64,000 nucleotides of DNA, taken from positions 124,001 through 188,000 of the forward strand of contig CAVPHY010000024.1 of assembly GCA_963704855.1 (NCBI GenBank), given 5' to 3'. Position numbers and translations under genes: made by a program. The stretch is from SZUA-36 sp963704855. GTDB taxonomy: Bacteria; Pseudomonadota; Gammaproteobacteria; Xanthomonadales; SZUA-36. Positions 8,826-17,541 of this stretch are shown in pieces (position 1 is the first letter of the stretch; every line of letters begins with the position of its first letter). Below the pieces are notes generated by a model. The model made no database searches. It saw only the letters and a program-made list of their open reading frames with translations, and was not told the origin of the DNA.

Positions 8826-10043
8826 TTACCAGTTCCACATGGTCCCGTCTTCCAGTCGGCAGACGGGAAGATAGGAGCGTTTGTATGGGTATTCACACGC
8901 GGCCTGTTCATCAAAGTCCACACCCAGGCCAGGTGCGTCACTGACATGGACCATGCCATCTTCAAGACGCATGTCATGCGGGAATATGCGCCTGATCGCT
9001 TCATTGCCAAAGCCAACAAATTCCTGGATACCGAAATTTGGCGCCCACGTGTTGAAGTGCATATGCGCGGCCATACAGACAGGGGACAGGTCGGGTGCGC
9101 CGTGGGGGGCTGTCCTCACGTTGTAAATATCGGCGAAATCAGCAATCCGCCTCAACGCGGTGATACCGCCGGCGTGTGTGGCCGCGACCCGGATATAGTC
9201 GATCAACTGGTTCTCAATCAGGTGCTTACAGTCCCATAAGGTGTTGAATGTTTCACCGATCGCGAGCGGTATCGTCGTGTGCTGGCGGATGACTTCATAG
9301 CTTTGCTCGTTTTCGGCAATCGACGCATCTTCGAGGAAAAACAAATCATATTTTTCGAGCAGTTTGCCAAGCCTGGCTGATTCGATGGGTGTCAGGCGGT
9401 TGTGTACGTCATGGAGAAGTTTAATGTCATTGCCGAGACGGTCCCTGGCCGCTTTGAAAAGCCTTTCAACCATGTTGAAATATTTGTGCGTCGACCATGT
9501 CTCTTCGGGAGGTAATGGTCTGTTGCCCTGTAGGTCGTAGTAATCCTTTTTGTCACCAAGGACCCCGTATGTAACGGGTAGTCCGGGAATCGCGGTCTGA
9601 AGCCTGATCGCCTTAAACCCCTGGTTCATGAGGTCTTCTGCTTTCACCAGCGTATCGTCGATATCTACCCCGTTGGCATGGGCATACAGGGTGACGCCGT
9701 GCCGGCTTCTGCCGCCGAGAACCTGGTAGAGAGGCAGGCCCGCTGCCTTGCCCTTGATGTCCCACAGCGCCATATCAATTGCGGCAATGGCCGCCATGGT
9801 GATGGGTCCCCCGCGCCAATACGCACCCCGGTAAAGGTATTGCCAGGTATCTTCGATCATGTGGGCGTCGCGACCAATCAGGCATGGGGCGACATGCTCT
9901 GTCAGATAGGCGACCACGGCCATCTCACGACCATTGACGGTCGCATCACCAAGCCCATAGATCCCGTTGTCAGTTACGATCTTTACCGTGACAAAGTTTC
10001 TACCGGGGCAACATATGAATACTCTGATGTCTTTGATAATCAT
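8826..10043 (-). CDS. manD: D-mannonate dehydratase, enolase superfamily
   Basis: 405 residues, standard for ManD/RspA proteins. Family marks are the N-terminal capping domain (NFVTVKIVTDNGIYGLGDAT), WRGGPITMAAIAAIDMALWD, and the barrel segments LYAHANGVD, KLLHDVHNRLTP, FFLEDAS and AIGETF that supply the Mg2+ ligands and acid/base residues. True ManD dehydrates D-mannonate to 2-keto-3-deoxy-D-gluconate, which feeds the KDG kinase and KDPG aldolase encoded at 21-22.6 kb. Some close homologues have low activity or act on D-gluconate, so the exact substrate is not certain. It is the first gene of the leftward operon, and its promoter region is shared with the divergent TonB receptor. Confidence 0.88.
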   Translation of the reverse strand: MIIKDIRVFICCPGRNFVTVKIVTDNGIYGLGDATVNGREMAVVAYLTEHVAPCLIGRDAHMIEDTWQYLYRGAYWRGGPITMAAIAAIDMALWDIKGKAAGLPLYQVLGGRSRHGVTLYAHANGVDIDDTLVKAEDLMNQGFKAIRLQTAIPGLPVTYGVLGDKKDYYDLQGNRPLPPEETWSTHKYFNMVERLFKAARDRLGNDIKLLHDVHNRLTPIESARLGKLLEKYDLFFLEDASIAENEQSYEVIRQHTTIPLAIGETFNTLWDCKHLIENQLIDYIRVAATHAGGITALRRIADFADIYNVRTAPHGAPDLSPVCMAAHMHFNTWAPNFGIQEFVGFGNEAIRRIFPHDMRLEDGMVHVSDAPGLGVDFDEQAACEYPYKRSYLPVCRLEDGTMWNW

Positions 10044-10101
10044 CTATTCTGCCTAATCGTAAATTGGACAAAAGCATTATACAACCAAAAAAATCAACAA
10101 A

Positions 10102-10166
10102 GGTTAACCAAATATTCAACATAGGTAAGGAAATATGTTGACAAAAACTTAACAATTGGTTTAGAT
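10102..10166 (+). promoter_or_regulatory. Sigma-70-like promoter and TTGGT/ACCAA operators in the manD-receptor divergent region
   Basis: TTGACA at 10138-10143 is followed, after 17 bases, by TTAGAT at 10161-10166, pointing toward the receptor gene. AAAGGTTAACCAAA (palindromic core GGTTAACC at 10102-10109) and ATTGGTTT near 10155-10162 resemble the GntR/FCD-type sites seen at 14651 and 63110. One operator overlaps the spacer and -10 region, consistent with repression. Confidence 0.5.
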
Positions 10167-10210
10167 ATGCTCAACTGCGATTAAAACCAAGTCGACAGAA
10201 GGAGACTGCT

Positions 10211-13159
10211 GTGAATTACAAACGTTTAATTACCACATTTACGCTTTTTATATCTTCCCTGGCTGCGGTACCAGCTGTCCTGGCACAGGACCAGGCCGAT
10301 GATGCTACATATGGAGATGAGCTTGTATTAGAAGAAGTTATCGTATCTGGTATCCGGTCATCTCTTGCAGCTGCAATCGATACGAAGCGAAATGCAGATA
10401 ACCTGGTCGAAGCAATTTATGCCGAGGATATTGGTAAGCTGCCTGATCAGAACCTGGCAGAGGTTCTTGAGAATATTACTGGTATCCAGATCACCAGGGA
10501 GGCAGGTGTCGGCACCGGGGTTCAAATACGTGGTACCAACGCAAACCGCACCGAAATCAATGGTGTTTCTACCGCAAGTTCTGGCACGGGTCGTACCGGT
10601 ATTTCTTTTGAAGATGTCCCTTCGGCAATGATCGCTGCTGTTGAGGTGACCAAAGCGCCAGAGTCGAAAACGATCGAAGGATCCGTAGGTGGCACGATCA
10701 ACCTGATAACCAGGCGTCCTCTTGAGTTACAGGAACCCTTATTTGCTGTCCGTGCCCAGGGTGAGCACAGCAGTCTTTCAAGCGACAGTAATATCACACC
10801 CAGGCTATTTGGTACCTGGGGCGACAACTGGACGACCAAACACGGAGATTTTGGCGTTATTCTCAGCGCGAGCTACTCAAAGCAGGATGTGTCGTCCTTC
10901 CGTCCCCGCGCCGATCGAGATAACCTCGTTTTGTCAGATAGCGGTGCTGCCAGTGCCCAGTCTTTCGATTTTCTGCCCATTCAGTTTTTTGTCCAGGATT
11001 ACGACAATTTTGAATATGAAACGAAGAACTATGTCGCTTCGCTGGAGTGGGCGCCGAATGACAATATAAAGGTGTATTTTGATGCAGTCATCAATGATCA
11101 GGAGCGCTGGCAAGAGAGTTCAAGAATTCAGGCATCGGGTGTGAGTGACCTTAGAAACACCTCGGTTCCTACCGCGTTTGAAACGGTCGACTTTGGTTCA
11201 TTGGATGGCCAGACGATCGGCAGTATCCAGGCGGCGCTCCGGGGTGTGATTCCGGTTGAAGCCGGCGATGCAGATCCAAACCTGCGCATGTCAACGGACA
11301 CGAGTTCGCGCGTGACAGATAGCGATATTTACAGGTTGGGAACCGACTGGGAAAGAGGTAAGTTTTCAGGTCGGGTAGAGTTTTCTAAGGCAACGTCTGA
11401 TTCTACTACCCCTACATTTGACACCACGCTTAACTTTGAGAACCCGAACGTGGCGGTTAACTCATCAAATGAAAATGGCACACCTTTTGAGTACGACTTG
11501 AGTGGCGGTTCGCTGGCATTTGGCATTGCGGAAGGTGTGTACGGAGCACCAACGGTTGCGCAATTGCTTGATCCCGAGAACTATGTGCTGCGTGATGTAA
11601 ACCAGGGTCTGGACAAAAACAAGAACAAGGAAGAAGCGTTTCGTACTGATTTCAATTACGATCTCGATTGGTCAGGTATTATGAGCCTTGATTTTGGCTA
11701 TCGTTATAGCAAGAGTTCAAGTATCAATGATGACCAGGGTTCAAACCTCGGCTTGAGAAACCTGATAGATAGCCCGCATGGTGATCTGTTCACCAGTGTC
11801 CTTACGCCAGGCCCCAATAACTTCAATGATGCTGACGGCAGAGACCTGTATGTTCGTGATTTTCTTCTGATTGACCCTGCGTTGGTAAATTCTGATCCAC
11901 AAGCGGTAATAGACGCACTGAATGCGGCCATTGCTGCAAACAATGCACTGACGGGTTCTACACAGGGCCCAATCAGCGAGCCAACATCGACTGTCGCTGC
12001 TTACTTCGATATCAAAGAGAAGACGAATGCCTTCTGGGCACAAGCGAATTTTCAGTACGGTATCTTCCGCGGTAATGTAGGTGTGCGCTATGTGGACACC
12101 AATATTGAATCGACCGGCAATAGTATTCTCAATGGCGAGGTGACACCGACAACGAATAAGGGCAGTTATGATTTCTGGTTGCCCCGCATAAACGTTGTCG
12201 CCGATGTGACAGAGGAAGTCGTCATCCGCGGTAGTTGGGGTAAAGATATTCGCCGCCCGAATTTTGATGCGCTGTCAACTTCATTGACATTCAGCACCAG
12301 TCCGAACCCAGCCGTCGCTGTAGGTAATCCTAATTTGGAGCCTGAAGAGGTGACCTCTTTTGATCTCGGTGTTGAGTGGTATTTTGCACCCTCCGCAGTA
12401 GTGAGCCTGGGCTATTTCAATAAGGACCGTACCGGCTTGTTTGTTAATACAACTCAGACCCCTTACGAGGCGCCAGGTACCGGATATCGTGACACCACAC
12501 CACCTTGTGAAGATGGCGGTATTTTCAACCCCATTGCAGACATCAATGTTTTCGGCCCGGTACCAGGTGTCGGGGTATGCGTACCGATAGCGACGACAAT
12601 CAATGGCGCTGGAAAAACCACGCAGGAAGGTATTGAATTCGCCATTCAGTATGATCTTGCAGAATTCGAAGATAGTCTCGGTTGGGCATCCGGGTTTGGT
12701 GTTTATGCAAACTACACCTGGCAGAAATTCTCTGGTGGCGATACCTACCTTTATCCGACAAGCCGTGCTGAACAGGTGTTTGCAGCATTGGGAGCCACGG
12801 ATGTCAGGTTAAAGGCGCAATTGCTCGATCTGTCTCAAAACTCCTACAACTTTACGCTGTACTACGAAAAATATGGGTTTTCAATCAGGGGTCGATATAC
12901 ATGGCGTGAAGCCTATCGTTCAGAAGACTTTGGCAGCACGACCAGCCTTCCCTGGGGTTTCCCCGTCGTTCAAGAGGACAGGGGGCAGCTTAATCTCAGC
13001 ATGAATTATGCGTTTGGTGATCATTGGAGCTTTGGAGTGGACGCCATTAACCTCACTGAGTCTGACGTGGTGCAATCTTGTGTTAATGAAGGCTCTCTGC
13101 TGTGCTGGCAGGGTTTCACAGATCGTCGAATTACCTTTGGAGCCAGCTACATTTTCTAG
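10211..13159 (+). CDS. TonB-dependent outer-membrane receptor
   Basis: 982 residues, the size of the large carbohydrate-type receptors. A signal peptide covers about 1-25 (ending VPAVLAQ). LEEVIVSG near 40 is TonB-box-like. A plug domain covers about 60-170 (LPDQNLAEVLENITGIQI, VQIRGTNANRTEINGVS, GSVGGTINLITRRPL). A long barrel ends in the outer-membrane signature RRITFGASYIF with terminal Phe. Start GTG at 10211, preceded by GAAGGAGA. It should import an oligosaccharide across the outer membrane. Adjacency to alginate genes points to oligoalginate, but no binding specificity can be read. A repeat hairpin lies just past its stop codon, between it and the convergent transporter gene. Confidence 0.92.
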   Translation: MNYKRLITTFTLFISSLAAVPAVLAQDQADDATYGDELVLEEVIVSGIRSSLAAAIDTKRNADNLVEAIYAEDIGKLPDQNLAEVLENITGIQITREAGVGTGVQIRGTNANRTEINGVSTASSGTGRTGISFEDVPSAMIAAVEVTKAPESKTIEGSVGGTINLITRRPLELQEPLFAVRAQGEHSSLSSDSNITPRLFGTWGDNWTTKHGDFGVILSASYSKQDVSSFRPRADRDNLVLSDSGAASAQSFDFLPIQFFVQDYDNFEYETKNYVASLEWAPNDNIKVYFDAVINDQERWQESSRIQASGVSDLRNTSVPTAFETVDFGSLDGQTIGSIQAALRGVIPVEAGDADPNLRMSTDTSSRVTDSDIYRLGTDWERGKFSGRVEFSKATSDSTTPTFDTTLNFENPNVAVNSSNENGTPFEYDLSGGSLAFGIAEGVYGAPTVAQLLDPENYVLRDVNQGLDKNKNKEEAFRTDFNYDLDWSGIMSLDFGYRYSKSSSINDDQGSNLGLRNLIDSPHGDLFTSVLTPGPNNFNDADGRDLYVRDFLLIDPALVNSDPQAVIDALNAAIAANNALTGSTQGPISEPTSTVAAYFDIKEKTNAFWAQANFQYGIFRGNVGVRYVDTNIESTGNSILNGEVTPTTNKGSYDFWLPRINVVADVTEEVVIRGSWGKDIRRPNFDALSTSLTFSTSPNPAVAVGNPNLEPEEVTSFDLGVEWYFAPSAVVSLGYFNKDRTGLFVNTTQTPYEAPGTGYRDTTPPCEDGGIFNPIADINVFGPVPGVGVCVPIATTINGAGKTTQEGIEFAIQYDLAEFEDSLGWASGFGVYANYTWQKFSGGDTYLYPTSRAEQVFAALGATDVRLKAQLLDLSQNSYNFTLYYEKYGFSIRGRYTWREAYRSEDFGSTTSLPWGFPVVQEDRGQLNLSMNYAFGDHWSFGVDAINLTESDVVQSCVNEGSLLCWQGFTDRRITFGASYIF

Positions 13160-13189
13160 AAAACGAGTAAGGGACATCGCGCAAAAGGA

Positions 13190-13289
13190 GTGGTGGGGTC
13201 AGAGTAAAGGGACAGAGTAAACTACTCTGACCCCACCACTCATGACCCCCGGCCCTCGCGTAGTTTACTCTGTCCCTTTACTCTGACCC
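13190..13289. repeat. Palindromic repeat, ggggtcagagtaaa family, compound copy
   Basis: A 17-base inverted repeat (13190-13206 and 13223-13239) encloses aagggacagag. It is followed by GTAGTTTACTCTGTCCC...CTCTGACCCC to 13289. So an outer palindrome and a second right half are combined. It sits between two convergent genes and could form a bidirectional hairpin terminator. Confidence 0.85.
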
Positions 13290-13296
13290 CGGGTCC

Positions 13297-14541
13297 TCAT
13301 GCGATTAATTGCCAGACACCGCGGATGCCCATGGACGTGGTGACGATGGAAAACAGCAGGATCACGATGAGCAGGGCATTGGTCGTTAGTGTGTTTCGGT
13401 ATTCGCCCATGAGATCGCGTCGATTTCCAAGGTACAGGATACAGGCGACCGTCACGGGCAGGATGACGGCATTGAAGGCCTGCGAGACAATCATCACGAA
13501 TACGGGCCGCGCCTCGAAGATGGGTACAACCAGCCCGAGCAGGGAAATAACAAGGACGATGATGCGATACCGCGGCAAGGTCATGTCCCGTTCTGACTGG
13601 TTAAAGTCGCATAACAGCCAGGGCAGCATCAGGACATTGGGAAATTGGGACGAAACGCCAGCGGCGACGATGCCGACCACGAATATCGATGTGGCGAACG
13701 AACCGGCCAGGGGCTCCAGCAAGCCAATCATTTGTGACACCTTGTCCATGCCCAGCCCTTCGGTGTACAAGGTGCCGGCCGCTGCCGCCATGATCGATCC
13801 GCTGATGACGAACATCATCACAACGGCCACGATCGCATCATTGCGCTGCTTCTTGCTGTCGGCAATGGTCCAGCCCGCCTCTTTCACCAGTGTGGTGCGG
13901 ATGATGAACAGGCCGGAGAATACCGTCGTACCCACCATCGATGCGATGACGAGAAAAGGACCTTTGCCTTCGTCCAGCGGAACATCCGGAAGCGTCGGCA
14001 GCAGACCTTTCGCGATCTCGACAACCGGTGGCATCAGGATAAAAAAGTTGAGAATGAAGCAGGCGGCCATAATCGCAACGATGACCGCGAGGCTGCGTTC
14101 GAAGAACTCCGTCTTTCCATTCCAGAAAATAAAGTACACCAGTGAGACAAAGAACACGGCGAACCAGACCGGTGCGATTCCACCATCAACAAAGGCCTTC
14201 GACCACTCCGAGCTGATCTCCGCAACGATACCCATTACACCCATGACGCTGCCGCTGACCCCGGCGGTCAGGGCAACGATGAAAAACAGGCCGACCAGGG
14301 GATGAATGTGATTGCGGAAGGCCTGCAGGGCCGTTTCCCCGGTTACCAGCGTAAATCGACTGTAGATGTTGATCATGAAGAAGGTCGCCAGGCACGACGC
14401 AACGATGGTCCACAACAGGGACATGCCATAGGTCGCCCCCGCCTTGGCCATGGCCGTAACACTGCCGGTGCCGATGTTGAATCCCAGCAGGAAGATCCCG
14501 GGAAGAAATAGTGCCAGTGCTTTGGAAAATCGACCGCTCAT
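13297..14541 (-). CDS. Nramp-fold inner-membrane transporter lacking the metal-binding motif
   Basis: 414 residues with about 11 membrane segments and overall Nramp/LeuT-like pattern, starting LPGIFLLGFNIGTGSVTAMA. Canonical Nramp proteins have DPGN in helix 1 and MPH in helix 6, which bind Mn2+ or Fe2+. Here helix 1 reads NIGTGS, and the helix 6 segment reads VGTTVFSGLFIIRTTL with no Met-Pro-His. The manganese or iron ligands are therefore absent and the substrate is unlikely to be a transition metal. Flanking TonB receptors and alginate genes suggest another solute or ion, which I cannot name. Start ATG 14541. It is convergent with the receptor at 10211 and divergent from the deleted receptor. 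Confidence 0.72.
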   Translation of the reverse strand: MSGRFSKALALFLPGIFLLGFNIGTGSVTAMAKAGATYGMSLLWTIVASCLATFFMINIYSRFTLVTGETALQAFRNHIHPLVGLFFIVALTAGVSGSVMGVMGIVAEISSEWSKAFVDGGIAPVWFAVFFVSLVYFIFWNGKTEFFERSLAVIVAIMAACFILNFFILMPPVVEIAKGLLPTLPDVPLDEGKGPFLVIASMVGTTVFSGLFIIRTTLVKEAGWTIADSKKQRNDAIVAVVMMFVISGSIMAAAAGTLYTEGLGMDKVSQMIGLLEPLAGSFATSIFVVGIVAAGVSSQFPNVLMLPWLLCDFNQSERDMTLPRYRIIVLVISLLGLVVPIFEARPVFVMIVSQAFNAVILPVTVACILYLGNRRDLMGEYRNTLTTNALLIVILLFSIVTTSMGIRGVWQLIA

Positions 14542-14565
14542 GGAGTATCACAATATCTGTCTGGT

Positions 14566-14618
14566 GGGGTCAGAGTAAAGGGACAGAGTAAATTACTCTG
14601 TCCCTTTACTCTGACCCC
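14566..14618. repeat. Palindromic repeat, ggggtcagagtaaa family, perfect copy
   Basis: Perfect 26-base arms (14566-14591 and 14593-14618) with a one-base centre. It lies just upstream of the Nramp-fold gene start, in a divergent intergenic region. Confidence 0.93.
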
Positions 14619-14650
14619 GGGCCCTAACCCCAGGCCTTCTTCAACCATAC

Positions 14651-14729
14651 TGGTCAACCAATTACAGCGTATAATAATGACTGATTGGTTAGGAATTAAT
14701 TGACCAATATATTAGGAATTGGTTAAGAT
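14651..14729. promoter_or_regulatory. GntR/FCD-type operator cluster upstream of the deleted TonB receptor
   Basis: TGGTCAACCA at 14651-14660 is followed by ATTGGT (14684-14689) and ACCAAT (14703-14708) in inverted order, and then AATTGGTTAA near 14717-14726. TTGACC at 14700-14705 could serve as a -35. The arrangement parallels 63110-63167 upstream of the intact paralogous receptor. Confidence 0.6.
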
Positions 14730-14855
14730 GGCTCGGTCCATTCTCTTTCTGGAATTTCGTTTAAGCCGATGAGTATAGATTTTTTTAAACGGCACGAAGG
14801 AAAGCGAACTTAAGTCGCTCCACAAAAAACCGCTAAAAATGCTAGGTGAGATTTA

Positions 14856-15112
14856 ATGATTAAAAAAGAAAGGCCCGAACTTCTCGGTAACACCCATCCA
14901 CCAGCAATGGCACACGTATCCGTTATGTGGGTGATGTAGGTGTTTGGGAAGCGAGAATGTCCTATGCGATCAATGAGCATATCAGCATCTCCGTGGAAGG
15001 CATCAACCTGTTCTACGAGCCTAAGCAGACCTATTACTACACCGATGATAATTTTGGTGAAAGAAATGTTTACGGCGGGCGTTACTTGATTGGTGTGCGC
15101 GGCAAGTTCTGA
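14856..15112 (+). pseudogene. TonB-dependent receptor remnant: leader fused out of frame to the C-terminus
   Basis: The ATG at 14856 opens with MIKKERPELLGNTHPP, which matches the start of the receptor at 63313 (MIKNDRSELLGNAHPL). After about 16 codons the sequence jumps, in another frame, to the end of a receptor barrel. That end reads TRIRYVGDVGVWEARMSYA, then VEGINLFYEP, then YLIGVRGKF and stop at 15112. The leader frame itself ends at 14939. Upstream sequence just before the ATG also resembles that of the receptor at 63313. A large internal deletion (roughly 2.5 kb judging by receptor size) has removed the plug and most of the barrel. Confidence 0.82.
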
Positions 15113-15178
15113 TCGTAGAATTGTCCTGAATCAGGAGTGCTTTTTGTAGTTTAGTTAGTTTATGTTGCAGGTCAGTTA

Positions 15179-15211
15179 CCCGCCGGTCACATCACCCCAG
15201 TGACCGGCGGG
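15179..15211. terminator. Strong GC-rich hairpin after the receptor remnant
   Basis: Arms CCCGCCGGTCAC (15179-15190) and GTGACCGGCGGG (15200-15211) pair over 12 bases around a 9-base loop. They are followed by GGCTGACTTTTG, which has only a short T run. It probably ended the original receptor transcript and insulates the lyase operon. Confidence 0.65.
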
Positions 15212-15288
15212 GCTGACTTTTGAATGAGGTATCAAAGTAGATAACTCACGGTTATCAGGGGGTTTATCGAATACTGGAAGAGAGGCGA

Positions 15289-17541
15289 ATGAGGTATTTA
15301 TCTAATTTATTGACCGGGTTGCTTCTAATCCTCAGCAGCCTTTTAAGCTTCGATGCTTATGGAGCTACCATCCGGGTGGACTCACAAGCCGAATACCAGG
15401 AAGCAACCAGCAACCTGCAACCAGGTGATACGGTAGAACTGGCCAACGGCGAATGGACAAACTTCGAGATCCTGTTCACCGGAATCGGTCAGAAAGACAA
15501 ACCCATCACCCTCACGGCTGAAGAAAAAGGCAAGGTTTTCATCACCGGTCTTTCCAACCTGCGCATAGCAGGTGAATACCTGGTCGTATCCGGTCTCGTA
15601 TTCAAGGATGGCTACACGCCAACAGCCGATGTAATTTCCTTTCGGCGCAACAAGGAAAACCTGGCCAATAACTCGCGCATTACCGAAGTCGTGATAGATG
15701 GTTTCAACAACCCCGAAAGAACCGAGTCAGATTACTGGGTATCGATGTACGGGAAAAACAACCGTTTTGACCACAACTACCTGGCCGGAAAAAACAACAA
15801 CGGTGTGACCATGGCGGTGCGTCTGAATACCGAAGCTAGCCAGGTGAACCGCCACCGTATCGACCACAATTATTTTGGCCACCGTCCCATCCTCGGATCA
15901 AACGGCGGTGAGACATTGAGGATTGGCACCAGCCATTACTCCATGTCGAATTCGTTTACCCTGGTCGAGGACAACTACTTTGACCGTTGCGATGGTGAGG
16001 TGGAAATCATCTCCAATAAATCCGGCGGCAACGTTTTCCGCGGTAATGTCTTTTTTGAATCACGTGGCACGCTGACCCTGCGTCATGGCAATGATAATCT
16101 CGTTGAAAACAACATCTTCTTTGGCAACGGTGTCGAACATACGGGTGGCATTCGGGTCATCAACAAACGTCAGACGATCCGCAATAACTACCTTGAAGGA
16201 TTGACAGGCACCCGTTTTGGCAGCGCCCTCGTGATTATGAACGGCGTACCCGATTCACCGATCAACCGCTACCACCAGGTAGAAAACTCGCTTATTACAA
16301 ACAATACCATTATCAACGCCGGCCATATTGAGTTTGCAGCGGGCAGCGATGAGGAAAGAAGCGCCGTCCCGAAGACCAGCCGTTTCAGCAATAACCTGGT
16401 TTACAGCTCAGATGGCACTGATCCGGTCACCATTCACGATGATATTTCGGGTATCAGGTTTACCGGAAATGTTCATAACGAGATAGCTGGATTCCAGATC
16501 AGTAATGGCTTTTCCGGAAGAAAATTCACATTGGCCCGGCAGGACAATGGCCTGCTGATGCCTGCAGATGGCGCTTTGAAAGGCACCGGTGTCGACGCCG
16601 GTATGAAAGTGCTCGACAGGAATGAGACAGGCCCCGACTGGTATCCGAAGCCTGAAAAATCCGACCGTTTCGATACGGGTCAGACCCACACCATCAAAGC
16701 GGAAGGCGATGCTTTGGTCAGGGCCGTTGCGAACGCCGGGGCGGGTGATGTTATAGAACTCGAACCGGGTAATTACCTGGTTGAAAAAATCATATCGCTG
16801 GATAAGCCTCTCACCATCCGCTCAACCGCTGATGAAAAGCCCACGATCGAATTTGAACGTACCACCCTGTTCGAGATACTTGAAGGTGGTGCGCTGAAAC
16901 TCGAAGGCCTGTCCCTGTCGGGTAAGAGTGCACCGGACGTGGCCGGTAATTCACTGGTGCGTACCTCCCGTTATTCAATGCTTGATGCCTACGACCTGCT
17001 GGTCAAAAATTGCGAGATCAGGGATCTCGATGTCAATCATTCATTCAATTTCCTGACGGTATCCAAAGGCACTTTTGCTGAACGTATCGAGATTCACAAT
17101 TCGAGCTTCTCAAACATCACGGGCGCTGTCCTTGCGCTCGACAAGGAGACCGATGACCTGGGTTTGTACAACGCAGAGTACGTGGTAATCAGCAGTTCAA
17201 GATTTGAGAACATTGGCAAAGCCCTGCTGACGATCTACCGGGGTGGCACCGATGAGAGCACCTTCGGGCCACATGTAGAAATCAGTGGTTCAGAGTTGAT
17301 TTCAGTCGGCATGAACAAGAGAAACAAGACCGCGGCCTCTATCCATTTGCATGGTATCCAGGTCGTAACCATTCGGGATAACCAGTTCAGGAAGAGCAAC
17401 CCCATCCGGGTGTTCCAGACCGTGGGTGAACCGGTAACGAAAATTGCGGATAACCTGTTTGAAGACACGCTTGCACCCGAGATACTTAATGGCCCGGCAG
17501 AAATGACCGGCAATACCGTCACCGATACAGGTAAGCCCTGA
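15289..17541 (+). CDS. Alginate lyase, polysaccharide lyase family 6 (two parallel beta-helix domains)
   Basis: 750 residues, the length of two-domain exolytic PL6 enzymes such as AlyGC. A signal peptide covers about 1-25. The first beta-helix carries the active site: candidate Ca2+ ligands E208 (NGGETLRIG), E237 and E239 (DGEVEIISNKSGGN), the Brønsted base K244, and acid R265 (LTLRHGN). A second beta-helix begins near residue 470 (DALVRAVANAGAGDVIELEP). It cleaves alginate by beta-elimination, giving unsaturated products for the PL17 enzyme encoded next. The stop codon overlaps the next ATG by one base. AGAGG precedes the ATG. It is the first gene of the alginate operon; relatives act in the periplasm or at the outer membrane. 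Confidence 0.93.
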   Translation: MRYLSNLLTGLLLILSSLLSFDAYGATIRVDSQAEYQEATSNLQPGDTVELANGEWTNFEILFTGIGQKDKPITLTAEEKGKVFITGLSNLRIAGEYLVVSGLVFKDGYTPTADVISFRRNKENLANNSRITEVVIDGFNNPERTESDYWVSMYGKNNRFDHNYLAGKNNNGVTMAVRLNTEASQVNRHRIDHNYFGHRPILGSNGGETLRIGTSHYSMSNSFTLVEDNYFDRCDGEVEIISNKSGGNVFRGNVFFESRGTLTLRHGNDNLVENNIFFGNGVEHTGGIRVINKRQTIRNNYLEGLTGTRFGSALVIMNGVPDSPINRYHQVENSLITNNTIINAGHIEFAAGSDEERSAVPKTSRFSNNLVYSSDGTDPVTIHDDISGIRFTGNVHNEIAGFQISNGFSGRKFTLARQDNGLLMPADGALKGTGVDAGMKVLDRNETGPDWYPKPEKSDRFDTGQTHTIKAEGDALVRAVANAGAGDVIELEPGNYLVEKIISLDKPLTIRSTADEKPTIEFERTTLFEILEGGALKLEGLSLSGKSAPDVAGNSLVRTSRYSMLDAYDLLVKNCEIRDLDVNHSFNFLTVSKGTFAERIEIHNSSFSNITGAVLALDKETDDLGLYNAEYVVISSSRFENIGKALLTIYRGGTDESTFGPHVEISGSELISVGMNKRNKTAASIHLHGIQVVTIRDNQFRKSNPIRVFQTVGEPVTKIADNLFEDTLAPEILNGPAEMTGNTVTDTGKP

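Noticed and set aside
13190..13289. Insertion sequence at the palindromic repeats
   Set aside because: No transposase frame is present at any copy; they are short non-coding palindromes.
13297..14541. Manganese importer MntH
   Set aside because: The DPGN and MPH metal-binding motifs are missing despite the shared fold.
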